Notes: a model not told the origin generated them from the letters alone. DNA of 64,000 nucleotides from Hyperoodon ampullatus (GCA_949752795.1 OX457061.1:45664338-45728337), one strand, 5' to 3'. Counted from the first letter of the stretch, positions 14,740 through 28,918 are shown. Numbers and translations: made by a program.

Positions 14740-14868
14740 CATCATATGTCCCTGGTGCAGTACCTCCGAGGCTGCATAAGCCTGGAGGGAGAGGGCAGGG
14801 AGCAAATTTGAGGTTTTGATTGTTGACTTGGTCCCTTCCTAGGTGATGTCTCTGGGACTCTAGTAGGA

Positions 14869-14874
14869 AATAAA
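14869..14874 (+). terminator. MYORG: Possible MYORG polyadenylation signal
   Basis: AATAAA in 'agtaggaaataaacag', 1.17 kb after the MYORG stop and not inside a recognised repeat. Only position and motif support it. Confidence 0.3.
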
Positions 14875-14947
14875 CAGTCCTTTCCAGATTCCTCAGCTGC
14901 CTCACTCCCTGCACACGTGAGGTGTGGCTTAAAAGGGAGTGATGTTA

Positions 14948-15070
14948 GGGACTTCCCTGGCAGTCCAGTGGTTAGGACTCTGTGCTTCCATTGCAGGGGG
15001 CACAGGTTCGATCCCTGGTCTGGGAACGCCACAAGTGGGGGGTGCAGCCAGAAATAGAAAAAAAAAAGGG
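14948..15070 (+). mobile_element. Short CHR-type SINE
   Basis: Begins 'gacttccctggcagtccagtgg', contains 'ggttcgatccctggtc' and ends in A-rich sequence. It is the short tRNA-like form, without the long body. Confidence 0.88.
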
Positions 15071-15444
15071 GGGGAGGGAGCGATGTTCTTATTCTGGTAG
15101 TGGTGTGCTTTAGCACAAAAACTACTGCACACATCGACTCCTACAAATACACATACAGGGTAAGGTCTTTCATTTTAGCCATTTTCCCTTTCTAAGAAAG
15201 GCAACCTCAGCCAGAGTGAGTTTCTCCTGACTTTGCAGCTGAGTCTGGGGAAGGAGTGGCTTGCCAGATGAGGGAGGTGGGAAACAGGGCAGGGCTCAGC
15301 TTCCCTTAATGGCTTGGACAGCAGAATCAGTCCCTCACCCCCTAGCGAATGCATCTCTTTGCCCACCCCTCCACCCCCTCTATTTTCTCAGTGTGAAGAA
15401 TGCTATGCTAATGAAAGTTTAGGAGCACTCACCCATGATTCTAC

Positions 15445-15600
15445 CACTCATCTGCAAGCTGTAAGCTGCTTAACCTCACTGAGCCTCAGTTTCTTCGGAT
15501 GTAAAATGGTGATAATAACACTACCTCCCAGGTTGTTAAGGGAATTATAAGCACAGGTTTATATAAGGTGCCTAGCACAAGTAGGTGCTCAATAAAAGCT
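15445..15600 (+). repeat. MIR fragment
   Basis: 'cctcagtttcttcggatgtaa', 'tggtgataataacactacc' and a terminal 'taggtgctcaataaaag' are MIR landmarks. The AATAAA here belongs to the repeat. Confidence 0.8.
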
Positions 15601-16039
15601 AATATAATGGGGTTTTTTTTTTTCTTGTTTAAAAATAACATGGATTTTTCCAGGCCCCAGCTCTCAGCCCAGCTGGCTTCCTCTGGGCCTGCATGTGACA
15701 CCCTCTTCCCAAACCTCTGCACATAGCACCCAGTTGAACTCTGAGTTTGTGACCCGAGGGACACTGTGATCCAGGAGAGAGGCAAGGGAAGAGACATCTG
15801 AAGTGGAATGTCAGGAGCCAGGAATCGCCAGGAGATGGGGAGTAAATGGAATTAGCTTCCCTCGCCTTTTTGTCAAGAGCATTTACTGATCAGTATTCAG
15901 TGATGAGCCTCCCTGGGCCCTGGTGCACAGCCATGGGCTGTGTGTGGAGTGACTGTAGAAGGCACCCAGGCTGGGTCCTGGAAACTTCCCTAAATGGCTG
16001 GAGAGCATGACTCACACTTGAATGGCCCTCCACTTGCTA

Positions 16040-16180
16040 TGCAGGCTGAAGCCAGTTGACCTAACCTCTTGAGGCTTGGTTTCTTCATCTTTAAAATAGA
16101 ATTTCTAGGACTCACTGAGATGTGTCTGTAAAATACTTATGCAAAAATTGGCAAAGAGTGTTAAATAAATGGTAACTCCC
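16040..16180 (+). repeat. MIR fragment
   Basis: 'gcttggtttcttcatctttaaaatag' and the adjoining 'cactgagatgtgtctgtaaaa' follow the MIR core order. Confidence 0.65.
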
Positions 16181-16254
16181 ATCAACTCTTAATTCTAAAC
16201 AAGGAACAAAGGAAAACTCTGCCTAAAACTGATACTGTACCCTATTGGGTAGCC

Positions 16255-16440
16255 TCTAGCCACATGTCACTTCCTAAATTTAATTTTAAAATTAATTAAA
16301 ATTAAACATCATTAAGAATCCAGTTCTTCAGGCACACTAGCCACATTTCAAGTGTTCAAAAGCCATGTGTGACTAGTGGCTCACATGTTGGACAGTGCAG
16401 ATTATAGAACACTTCCATAGTTGCATAAAGTTCTATACCC
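16255..16440 (+). repeat. Old non-autonomous DNA-transposon-like repeat
   Basis: Its two ends are inverted relatives ('tagccacatgtcac' and 'gtgtgactagtggctcacat') around an AT-rich centre, as in hAT-type MER elements. The family name was not assigned. Confidence 0.5.
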
Positions 16441-16557
16441 CAGGACCAAGTAGTGTGTGCTGTCTGAGATGGCATAGGGGCTGAGGTTGGGTAAAGTAAT
16501 CTGGAAGGCTTAAGTCATCAGGCATGGAGGAGGAGTACCCTTTAGAAGGGCATTGAT

Positions 16558-16690
16558 GGAATTCCCTGGGGGTCCAGTGGTTAGGACTCCGCACTTCCAC
16601 TGCAGGGGGCCCGGGTTCGATCCCTGGTCGCTGGGGAACTAAGATCCCACTTGCCATGTGGTGTGGCCAATTAAAAAAAAAAAAAAAGAT
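16558..16690 (+). mobile_element. Short CHR-type SINE
   Basis: 'ggaattccctgggggtccag', 'gggttcgatccctggtcgctg' and 'aactaagatcccact' are followed by a long A run. Confidence 0.88.
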
Positions 16691-17840
16691 CTGAAGTGAA
16701 GTCAAATAAAATGTTAAGAATTTTAGAAGGGCATTGAGGGCAGGCAGCTTAGATGGGGGAGGGGACACACCATGCCCTCTGAGCACTCACTGTGTGCTGG
16801 GACAGGGCCAAAGGGAAGAGTACTCTTGACTGGCCAAATCCCAGCAAACTAGCCCTTGGCTATCTGGTTTCTAATCTGGCCTCTGCCATTGACCTTCTTA
16901 ATAACAAAAGCACAGATGAACAAGCTAAAACAGTGAGAGAGGAGGGCACTGGCCTAAGTCACACAGAAGATTAGTACCCAAGACTGGACTGGAACCTGGT
17001 GGTCTGTATCTAGAAGCCTAGAATCTCCTGCCCAGTCTTCACCCATCTTTCAACAGCCTGGGCCAGCCCCGGCCTATACATATCCAAGGCTGGGGAGCCA
17101 CTGAAATATGTGTCTCTGAAGCTGCCACCCAATGGGCCTGATTCTAGGCCAACAAGTGTTTCCCCTTCCCCTACCGACGACAAAAAAGAGAGGTTCAAGA
17201 AGTTGGGCAGCAGTGGCTGGAATGGTAGGAACCATGAGAAAGAGCTGGTCTTGGGATGGGGAAGGGGAGGGAAGTGGACTAGAAGCTACCTCTACCCCTG
17301 TTTGCTAGGATGGCAGAAACTCTGCCCTCTTAGGGCCTCGTCCAACACCCCCCATCTCTGCCAGCACCTCTTGTACCTTCCAAATTTATCTCTCTCTCTC
17401 TGTACATCTGGGTGGGGAGGGAGGGCTGCCCCTCCTCCATGGAGCTTCCAGTAGCTTTGTCGTGGCCAGAGTTCCCCATTGGTCTTTTCTGTACCCCTGG
17501 GCTGGGGGTGGGGCTGAGGAGGCTGGTATGCAGGAACAGGGAGCTTCCTTCTCCAGAGGTAATGGGGAGGGACTGAGTGGCCACTGCAGGAAATCTGGGA
17601 CTGGGGCCTAACACCCCCTTTCTGTGACCGTGTGTACCCTAAGAGTCTGCCTCTGTTTCCCTTTTAGCACTCTATGAATCAGCTAAACCCTGGCCAAGCC
17701 CTCTCTCTAAGACCAAGATGTGAATTTTCTGGGAGGATCTTTGCTCTTGTTCCCCCAGATATGGGCAAAGTATCCCTCACCCTGGTTGGCTACAGAGCAA
17801 GTAAGTCTTCTTTTGTTGGTTCCCCTCACCAAGACTTCTG
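16691..17840. other. Intergenic, mostly unique
   Basis: Between MYORG and NUDT2. A possible weak MIR trace lies near 16860-16980. Nothing coding was recognised. Confidence 0.4.
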
Positions 17841-17849
17841 GTCCCCTCA

Positions 17850-18080
17850 CTCCTCAAGTCCAAAGCCAGTGTTGACCTCTCATCCCCTGGCCACTACCCC
17901 ATGTCAGATCTTATCAGTTCTAGCCTGGACCATTGCAGTGGACTCCTAAATCTTTCTGTTCTTGAACCCTTCAATTCAATCCACATAGCAGCCAAGGAAA
18001 TCTTTCTGAAATTCAATCAGGTCATTTAGGAAAAAAATTCAAGCTCTGATGTTCAAGACCTCTAAGATCTAAATCCTTCT
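17850..18080 (-). repeat. L2 LINE fragment
   Basis: The complement of L2 is readable ('ttagcctggaccattgcagtgg'-type, then 'cagccaaggaaatctttctgaa' and 'ttcaagacctctaagatct'). It is cut off at 18081 by the inverted-repeat element. Confidence 0.65.
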
Positions 18081-18328
18081 CTCCCCTCCCCTAATGGATG
18101 AGGGGTGTCAAAAGGTACAAATTTTCAGTTATAAAATGAATAAGTCAGGGGGGTGTGATGTACAGCATGGTGGCTATAGTTAATAATACTGTAGTGCATA
18201 TTTCAAAGGTAGAGTGGATCTTGAACGGTCTCATTACAAGAAAATAATTTTTTAATAACTGTGTATGGTGATGGCTGTTAACGAGACTTACTGTGGTGAT
18301 CATTTAGCAATATATACAAATATCGAAT
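18081..18328 (+). repeat. Left arm of a ~250-bp inverted repeat (L1-derived)
   Basis: This is the reverse complement of 18797-19047 with only scattered mismatches and small indels. The sequence resembles a mammalian L1 3' region ('ggtacaaattttcagttata', 'gtacagcatggtggctatag'). Confidence 0.9.
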
Positions 18329-18796
18329 AGGGGAGATCTAAATCCACTTCTGCTTCTGTTTTGCTCACACACACATACTTATGAGCATATTTTGAAAAGC
18401 ATTTGAAGAAGTACTACCTTCTGTTCTGGGAACAGCTGCACGGCCCATCCCTACAAGGGGAGCCCTGCCCAGACCCAGCCTTGAAGAAAACTGCAGGGGC
18501 AACTGGGTGATTTCCTTTCCTGCCATTGTCCGACTCAGTGGGACTTCTGCTGACACCGTCCCCTCTCTGGTACACACCCCAGCTCCCAAGGAGCAACATG
18601 GCTTTTATCTTCAGGCTGGCCATTTACTTTATCATGCCCAAGGATCTTTCCAGCAGCTTGAGGAGAGGAGAGAATTTTGTTTCAATGTACTTTACCATTT
18701 TAATGGACTATAGGGGAAAAGAGAGACTGAATTTATTTTTTAATTGAGGGGTCAGTGACATAACATTATATTAGTTTCAGGTATACAACATAAATG
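18329..18796. other. Spacer of the inverted repeat
   Basis: 468 bases between the arms. About 18400-18730 is unique-looking; 18735-18796 is LINE-like and continuous with the right arm. Confidence 0.55.
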
Positions 18797-19047
18797 ATTC
18801 GATATTTGTATATATTGCTAAATGATCACCACAGTTAAGTCCAGTTAACAGCCGTCACCATACACAGTTACAAAACAAATTTTTTCTTGTAATGAGACCA
18901 TTCAAGATCCACTCTCCTACCTTTGAAATATGTACTACATATTATTAACTATAGCCACCATGCTGTACATCACACCCCCATGACTTATTCATTTTATAAC
19001 TGAGAATTTGTACCTTTTGACACCCCTCACCCATTAGGGGAGGGGAG
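18797..19047 (-). repeat. Right arm of the inverted repeat (L1-derived)
   Basis: Mirrors the left arm, from 'attcgatatttgtatatatt' to 'ccattaggggaggggag'. Confidence 0.9.
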
Positions 19048-19359
19048 AATTCTTGGCCTTATGAGACAAGCCCTAAGTCTGGCTGGGGTGGGGTCAGGGG
19101 AGTGGGGAAAACCTGAAGAGGAAGAGGCTCTGTCCCTGGGGGCTCCCAGTCTGAAGAACAGGAAGAGGCTGTGCCTCTATACTCAGTATCCTAGTGCTGT
19201 TTTTTCCCTCCATAGCCCCCTTTCCTCTCCTCAGGGGGTCTTGCTGAGCACTTCCTGTTACACAATGGGGAGCTGGAGGCGGGGTAGGAGGGGAAAGGAA
19301 GTGAAGGGGGAGGGTTAGGAAGAAGGCTGAGAGCAAGCGTCACTGGAAACCTGTAGCAC

Positions 19360-19379
19360 AACCTCCAGGGGGCAGCGGC
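19360..19379 (+). promoter_or_regulatory. CTCF-like motif
   Basis: ACCTCCAGGGGGCAGCGGC matches the CTCF core (CCNSCAGGGGGCRSY). It lies in unique intergenic DNA between MYORG and NUDT2. Recognised by eye. Confidence 0.55.
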
Positions 19380-19664
19380 AGGGCTGGAACGGCCCTCCTC
19401 TAGAAGGTAAGGGACCGGTTGGGCCACCGGCTGGACTGATGGAGAAGTCAGCCTCTGCTCCTCAAACGTGGGGTCCCACCTGGGGTCCCACACCAGCACG
19501 AGCATTTCCATTTAAATTCTACCATTAAAACCACCCTTATACTTTCATTCCTTTGGGTCTTCAATTCAGCAAACAGCTGCTTACTGCGGGGGTGTAAGGT
19601 ATTGCTTTTGGGTGTCAAGAGGGCATTTTGGTTTTCCAGAGCCTCTATCAAATGCCCCCAGGAG

Positions 19665-19957
19665 CTTCCCTGGTGGTGCAGTGGTTAAGAATCCGCCTGC
19701 CAATGCAGGGAACACGGGTTCGAGCCCTGGTCCGGGAAGATCCCACATGCCGCGGAGCAACAAAGCCCGTGTGCCACAACTACTGAGCCTGCGCTCTAGA
19801 GCCCGCGAGCTACAACTGCTGAGCCCACGCACCACAGCTACTGAAGTCCACGCGCCTAGAGCCCGTGCTCCGCAACAAGAGAAGCCCCCGTTCGCCGCAA
19901 CTAGAGAAAGCCGCGTGCAGCAACAAAGACCCAGTGCAACCAAAAAAAAAAAAAAAA
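19665..19957 (+). mobile_element. Full-length CHR SINE with perfect target duplication
   Basis: Runs from 'cttccctggtggtgcagtgg' to a 17-A tail. AATGCCCCCAGGAG flanks it on both sides (19651-19664 and 19958-19971) without mismatch, so the insertion is fairly young. Confidence 0.95.
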
Positions 19958-19971
19958 AATGCCCCCAGGAG

Positions 19972-21610
19972 TGGGCAACTTAAGACCACCCTTGTGGGGA
20001 TTAGTTCATTAGATGTTTCTTCACCCTGGGGTGGTGCAGGTGGTAGTGGGGAAAACATGTGGAATTCCAAGAGAAGCCTTTTTGGGTGTAGGTGGGGACA
20101 GGATGGTGTTTATAAGGTGAGTGGTTATTAGGGGAAGCTTCCAGGAGGAGATGCTCTGGAGCTTGGAGGGCCTCAGATTGAAGGGGAAATTGCGGTCTTA
20201 GCCCTACAGCCCTTGAACAAGCCCAGGTGGCTGAAAGCAAAGTGGTGATGACAACAAAGCCTACTAACTGCTACATCCCAATCTCGGTTCCACTCTCTCC
20301 CTCCCTCATCCACCGCCCATAACATGCCCCAGTCCCACCTTTCTGTCAATTCATCCTACAAAGTGAACACCTGAACGCAGTTTATGGGCTCCCACCACAC
20401 ACCCCACCTTCTCCAAAGTACCTGTGTTTTAATGGAAAACTTTGTACATAAGTCCCAGAAGAATGACTCCAAAGCTGTACAAGATATTCTAAGGCAGAGT
20501 CTTCCCTCTGGCACCTCATCCTCAAAGGACCTCACATATAGGCAACTGCCAGGGCCATCTACCTTCTTAAGCCTCAATATCCTCAGCTAAAAAAGTGAGC
20601 AGCAGAATCAGGTCATTTTCCAGGTCCCTTCCAACTCTGATGTATGAGGTCTTAACATTTTGAGAATCCACAGACTCCCGTGCTGAGTGCACAGGGCCAG
20701 CCAGCCCTTGTTAGTCTGTGGTTTGGCACCACTGCCCAGCAGGCACTTATTAAATCAGTGGGATGTGGTTCCTGCTGGCCTGGAAGGAGAGCACTAAGCT
20801 CCAAAAACTTCCCGTAGCAGGCCTCCTTCGGGGAGTGCCCCTCCGAGGGGTGAGGAACAAAACCATTCAGGTCCCTGGCAGTGCTCCAAAATCCTGTTCG
20901 CTAGTACTCCTGCCCTGTCTGCACAGAGAACCAGTGACTGAAAACATCTGGAGGCCTGATTGAAGACCTGGGTGACTTCTCTCTCCTTCCTCTGGGGGTG
21001 GCTGTTCTTGACCCTGGTAATCCAGGTTGACCTTTGCCAATGCCCCTTCCCATCCAAGCTTCTGCACTTCATTGGGCAACAACCCTCTAATGAGATCCAC
21101 ATGAATCCAGCTGCTAACAGCTCCTGGAAGGGCTGTAGGATCTAACACCTGCCCTGCATTCCTTGAGCCCTAGTAGCAAGGGGAAAGAGGGCTGAGACCC
21201 AGCTCTTGCGGCTCTGGATCTTACAGTTGAATTGTGGAAAACGGGAGCAGGTTGGAAGAGAGAAATGCCAATGATGAGGGCTTGCTAAAGGCGGGGAAGG
21301 CAGCCGCAGGCGAGGAATGCACGGAGTAGTGACAGGGCTGCTGGGTGGCCCAGCTGAGCCCCCAGGTTCAGGCCTTGCCCCTTGCCAGTGGCCTCAGTCA
21401 TGCTGACAACCATGCTGACCCTGGGAGTCAGGACTGGGCTGGGAGGTTGGAGTGTATGTGTCACTGACCTGGTGGCCCAGGGTTGCCTGTCCTTCCTTTC
21501 CCTGTTGTGACTGGGGATTTGTTCCAATGTTCCTTGGGTCTCGAATTATCTTAGGAAATATTTACTGAGAACCTATAACATACGTGCCTGGTGCCGGGGA
21601 AAGATACATT
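19972..21610. other. Intergenic
   Basis: Mostly unique-looking. About 20560-20650 may be a MIR trace. No exon recognised. Confidence 0.4.
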
Positions 21611-21616
21611 AGCGAG

Positions 21617-21765
21617 TACAGTCGTCCTTCGTCACCCGCGGAGGATTGGTTTGAGGACCCACTGAGGATACCAAATTCCCAGGATGTTTGAGTCCCACCG
21701 TCGGCCCTCGATATCCGCGGATATGGTGGGCCGATTGTATAGCAGATGCCATTCCTGCGCTCCAG
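21617..21765 (+). repeat. DNA-transposon-like repeat with CCGCGG palindromes
   Basis: 'gtcgtccttcgtcacccgcg', 'gattggtttgaggacccact' and 'gaggataccaaattcccagg' are typical of a mammalian Tigger/MER-class element. It contains the perfect palindrome ATATCCGCGGATAT at 21711-21724. Confidence 0.6.
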
Positions 21766-22052
21766 TCCCACTCGCTTGTATATCCTGTCCGCTACAAGTC
21801 ACTACGTCTCAGGTACACCGGTGGGGTGGGGTAAGGGTGCTTGGAGGTCCAGAGGCAGGAGAGCCACCCGGTAGCATTGGGTCTCTCTGATTCTGACTCC
21901 ATCCCTCAGCTTCTCTAGGGTACAGTGCTTGGACACAGGATTCCCTCCAGCTAAGGTCAGAGCTCTGATTCACTCTAGCTTTTCTCCCCACCCAAGGCAA
22001 GAGCCCATGAAATAAATACAGCAGGTTAGAAGGAGAGATAAGCTGCTTGACG

Positions 22053-22058
22053 TTTATT
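22053..22058 (-). terminator. NUDT2: NUDT2 polyadenylation signal
   Basis: TTTATT on + is AATAAA on the minus strand, about 250 bases after the NUDT2 stop. The 3' UTR would be about 22035-22306. Confidence 0.7.
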
Positions 22059-22306
22059 CATAACGTATAAGGATGCACTCACTGGGCTTGGCCTTTTTTT
22101 TTTTTTTAACTCCTTTCCCTTCCTTTTCCACCCAGCTGAGATTTTTTGCTTGCTCTTCTCTGAGGGTCTTCAGCTGATTTTACCAGCCTGTCTGCAATCT
22201 GCTATAATGAGCCAAAGACCAGCATAGGCTTCCCTGGAAGCAAAGGTAGTTCACCTCAGAAGCCCTCAAGGATCCTACGGAGGCAAAAGACCCTGATCTG
22301 GTCAGT

Positions 22307-24806
<2,500 letters not shown>

Positions 24807-25424
24807 CTGAAGGTGTAACAAAAAAGATGTTCGAAGTTACACAGAACAGGAAGATCCATACTGACGGGCAGTACTCTGGTGCTGCGGAGTAGCACAGACC
24901 AGCTAACAGTGACCTCATCACCTCTAGACAAAGGCAGCATGCTGAGAACCAATGGGGGGAAACCAGGAGTCAGAGACAGGCCTTTGTGTGTAACTGCAGG
25001 ACCTTGGTCCCTACCTGTTAGTGTAGCTCTATCCCAACTCCTCTAGGTCTCCCAGCTAAAACAGGGCTGGCATGTGTATGTAGAGACAGGAGATCCTCAG
25101 AAGCAACCCCACTGAAACTGGAGAGATGCGGGGAATGGGAGAGATGCAGTACAATATTATCATCAAATTTACAATCCCATTTCCCTCAGCCTCCAACCTG
25201 AGTCTCTAGAGCAAAGAGACCCCAACAATGTGGTTTGTGATGGCTCAGAGGGGTCACTTAGAAAGGGTAGCTTAGTGTACTAAAAATTTATTATCGATTT
25301 TTTTTCAATCTTTTATCCATTTTGGAATGTTATACATTCACATGGTTCAAAACTCAAAATATAAAGGGGAACACATGGTAGAAAGTCTCTTTCCTACCCC
25401 ATCAGAGGTGAACTGGCAGAGTAG

Positions 25425-25630
25425 TCCAGAGTGTGAACCTGGAGCCTGGGTTCAAGTTTTGGCTCTGCCACTTATTCACTGTGTGATTAGCTCCTAAGCC
25501 TGTTTCCACAGCTGTAAGACAGGATAGTAATAGCTCTACTGTAAAGAGCTGCTATGAGGATTACATGACTTAACTTTTGTAAAGTGCTTTAGAACAGTGC
25601 TTGGAATGTAATCTCAATAGATTTCATTAT
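25425..25630 (+). repeat. MIR, nearly complete
   Basis: The order 'gtgaacctggagcctgggtt', 'ggctctgccacttattcact', 'taacttttgtaaagtgcttt', 'gaacagtgcttgga' follows the MIR consensus. Confidence 0.85.
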
Positions 25631-25649
25631 GCACAGAAAAATGTCTGAA

Positions 25650-25790
25650 GGATACACATCATTAATACTGTTTTCTGGGGGGATGAGATTATGGGGAGAC
25701 TTCCATTTCCTGCTCCATATATGTCTGTATTATTTGGAAATTTACAGAGAACATTGATTATTTTTATAATCAGAAATACAGTGAAGACAG
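25650..25790 (+). repeat. L1 3' end fragment
   Basis: 'ggggatgagattatggggag' followed by 'ttatttttataatcagaaat' is the 3' terminus of an old L1. Confidence 0.6.
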
Positions 25791-25837
25791 ACTTTTTTAG
25801 TCTTTTCCATTTAGCCTTTTTTCCATTTCAGAAAAAA

Positions 25838-26059
25838 ATGTCAACAACAACAAAAGACAGGAAGGGAGCAGGAATATCTGCAGAAGTGAAAAAAATTTCA
25901 TCATCTGAAGGAGGACATGTAATCAAAGTAACAAAAAATATGGAAGATCCTTTATGTGAAGCCCTGCAAAAGAAAAACTTGTACCATTTGTTCACTCGAC
26001 AAATATTTATTGAGTACCTACTATGTACCAAGTACTGTGCTTGGCCTTTGCCCTCATAA
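25838..26059 (+). other. Unexplained open segment behind an acceptor-like tract
   Basis: A pyrimidine tract ending 'ttccatttcag' (AG at 25830-25831) leads to an ATG at 25838 and 74 open codons starting MSTTTKDRKGAGISAEVKK. The first 48 or so codons are polar and charged and match no repeat I know. The last 25 codons run into an ancient repeat. No family was recognised; it may be a retroposed gene fragment or chance. It is antisense to the NUDT2 intron. Confidence 0.25.
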
Positions 26060-26440
26060 GAATATAGAATATAGTTTATATTCTAGTGGAAGAGGCAGAC
26101 TTTAATCAAATAGTTAAGCAAATTTAAAAATAATTGCCAATAAGGTATGTGTTCCAAAGGGGAAATGTGTGATTGGTAACTTAACCCGACTGAGGAATCA
26201 AGGAATGCTTCCTGGAAGAAGGCATGTTTGAGCAGAGAAGTAAAGGATAAGTAGAAGGTAAGCTGTCAAAGGGAAAGAGGAGAGAAGATGTGTTCCAGGT
26301 AGAGGGAACAGCATGGGCAAAGGTTCCGAGGTGAGACAGCAGAACTGAAAGAAAACCAGGTGTCTCAAATGCAGCGGAGGCCTGAGAGAGTGGCCCAGGC
26401 AGGGAGAGGCCCGAGTCGGAGGGTCTCATCTCCAAGATTC
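25986..26440 (+). repeat. Ancient interspersed repeat
   Basis: 'gacaaatatttattgagtac', 'ctactatgtaccaagtactg', 'gcttcctggaagaaggcatg' and 'agagggaacagcatgggcaa' belong to a widespread old mammalian repeat. The family was not assigned. Similar copies lie near 30690-31180 and 36020-36600. Confidence 0.6.
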
Positions 26441-26769
26441 CAGGGCCAAAGAAGGAGCTGGTGCTCACAGGTGGCAGAGCTGATGCTGAAAGGGTGGCTG
26501 GAGTAGATGCTGATGGTCTCCATGGCCCCCTTGTTGGTGCTCAATCAAGATGAGCTTGCATTTTGTCAAAGGCATAAAAATCAGACCCAAATCACAACCC
26601 GTTCCAGGGCAATTCTCAGGGCTACCAACAGATGGTAATGTTACTCTAGAAAACAGTGGTTCCTTACTCAAAAAACCAAGCACACCCAACACTGTGACCT
26701 TTCCAAACCTTTCTACACCTGTAATGAGAGTTTTTAAGCATTGGAAATAATCTCAAAATGGGTTTTTGA

Positions 26770-27150
26770 AATGGTCTGTGCTCTCATTTACTGTTGGTGG
26801 GAGATTAAATTAGCATATCCCCTTAGGAGGACAATTTGGTAATAATTATCAAAACATAAAATGCACATTCCCTTAGACCCAGGAATTCCAATTCTAGGCA
26901 TACTGACATATAGAAATACCTGTTTAAGATGTACACACACACACACACAAAGAAAAAAAGGGCAGAAACAAATATCCATCAATATGGGAATGGTTAGATA
27001 AGTACAGTATTTCATCTATATGATGGGAGATTATGAGGCCTTTAAAAAATGAGGTGGAGTCAAATGTGCTGCTTGTAAAAAGATTTTCAGTGGAAAAAGA
27101 ATGGCTCATAACAGTATGTAAAGTATGGTTCTTTTTGAGTTTAAAATTCA
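26770..27150 (+). repeat. L1 3' fragment with short AC run
   Basis: 'aggaattccaattctaggca', 'ccatcaatatgggaatggtt' and 'gaggtggagtcaaatgtgct' follow the late ORF2 to 3' UTR order of old L1. A (CA)9 run sits at 26932-26949. Confidence 0.65.
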
Positions 27151-27859
27151 TACGTAAACTGGTATCAGGCTTTTACTAAATATGGTGTTCTGTTTCCCTG
27201 GTCTCCCCATTTAGGCTGAGAACATTCCTTATTCTGGAAGCCGGAAGGAACCCTGTCACCAAAGAACTGGTGAAGCAAGATTTCAAATGACTGGTTCCAG
27301 GTTTAGGCAGAAACAGGTACCTGATCCCATGCTTTCCTATCAAAATGCTCAGAAAGTATTAGCAAGTTATAGGTGTAGGGCACCTTGCCCCTGCTTCGAG
27401 TGGAGTCCCATGCAATGGATGTTGGAACCCCTCAATAAGCTTAGGGATCCCAGACTAGTGGGCACAGTGCCCTCCCTCCACACCACTGCTATTACCAATA
27501 CAGCATGAGGAAACAAAGATGCTGCATGGGGATGACCAAGAAAGACAGGCCTGGGGTGGCCATGTGGAACTACTGGGGAGAGGGGTGCAGGCCAATATTT
27601 TCCTATGGGGAGGAGGCTTAGGTTACTGACAGGGGTGCACCCAGCAAAAATGTATCTCAGTAGATACCAGTATTCAGTGGTGACCACATCTAAGAAGCAG
27701 ACTGACCAACGGTTCATCTTGATGCAACAAGAAGAGCTAGGATCAGAGAGATGCTCACTTTCTCTCTATGCTCTGCACCTACAGAGAGGACAGAAAGGCA
27801 GAACTCCTATTTGCCCTTCAATTGCTTGGCTTGAGCCAGTTGTCCTCTAGAATTTCTCT

Positions 27860-28000
27860 TTCCTTCCCCATCCATTTAACCACCTCCTCATCCTTTCAGC
27901 AACAACTCAGATGTCACCTCTCCTGTGAAGCCTTCTGGCTTCTAATCATTCCATCTTCTGGGCCTTTAACGTGGCTTGAATAATCTTCTACTGTAGGGTT
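27860..28000 (-). repeat. L2 fragment
   Basis: 'aactcagatgtcacctctcc', 'tgtgaagccttctggc' is a standard L2 signature. Confidence 0.6.
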
Positions 28001-28918
28001 TGATAAGAGAAACAGAACACTATGAACAACAGTAAAGTAAGAATTTAGTATAGGGATTAGACCTTGTCCAATTAGGAAGTTGATGGAGAAATCCACACAA
28101 CTCTGTCACTTCTGCATCTGGTGTTAGGTCTGAAGTCTCTGTAAGTCGGGGAGGCCAGCAGTTGGGAAGAAAAGCTGGCTGTGAAGTGGAGGAGAGGAAG
28201 AACTGGAACCTGTGAGAACAAATCGACTTCTGTTCACTGTCTCCAAGCTCACTGACTCCGGTGAGTTGCAGGAGAAGCAAGGGCCCTTTGCCACAGAGCT
28301 GAACGTACATCTAGCCTAGGACTCTCAGAGCAGCTGAAGGAGGAGATTCAGCAGGAGTCGGAGGGCTGCAGGCCTGGGTGCTGTCCTGCACAACCAAGGT
28401 GAGCCAGCAGGTCAGGGTCAAAAGGTATGCACTGCCACCATGCCCGGTGTCCTTCACAGTGTACTGGCTGCTACTTCACTTCAGTTTTCCAAATATTGCA
28501 CAAAATTTTCTTGAGGTCAACCCCAACTGGAACCATACAGGAAGGGAATCCTGGGAAACTCGGTTCCAGCTCAGCTAAGTGGACACAGTATAAAGCCACC
28601 ACAAGCACGCATGCCTAGTATGGTAAATCTCTGTCTGTACCTCTGGCAGGGAAGAGCCAGACTATGAGCTGTCTCCTGGGACCCAGCACAGCAGCTCTCA
28701 ACAGATGTTCATTGACTCAACAGAACTGTCTCCCCACCTCCCACTCAAACAAATGTTCAGGGTACGTTCTGGGACTTTGGGAAATAGCCCAGTGTTTTCC
28801 TGAGGAGTGCCATTTACATAAAAGTCAATGGAGCTATTGTTGGAGGCTTTCTGTTTTTCTGGAGACCACGGAGCTGAAACTGTCCTGGGGTTTGAAAGTA
28901 GCCAGATTTCTCTCTCTC

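Noticed and set aside
14362..14914. Open frames of about 100-150 codons rich in SLSLS, RERE and VCVC
   Set aside because: They are translations of the GT/GA microsatellite and have no other support.
15590..15597. AATAAA as the MYORG polyA signal
   Set aside because: It belongs to the 3' end of a MIR repeat (ggtgctcaataaa), which carries this hexamer by descent.
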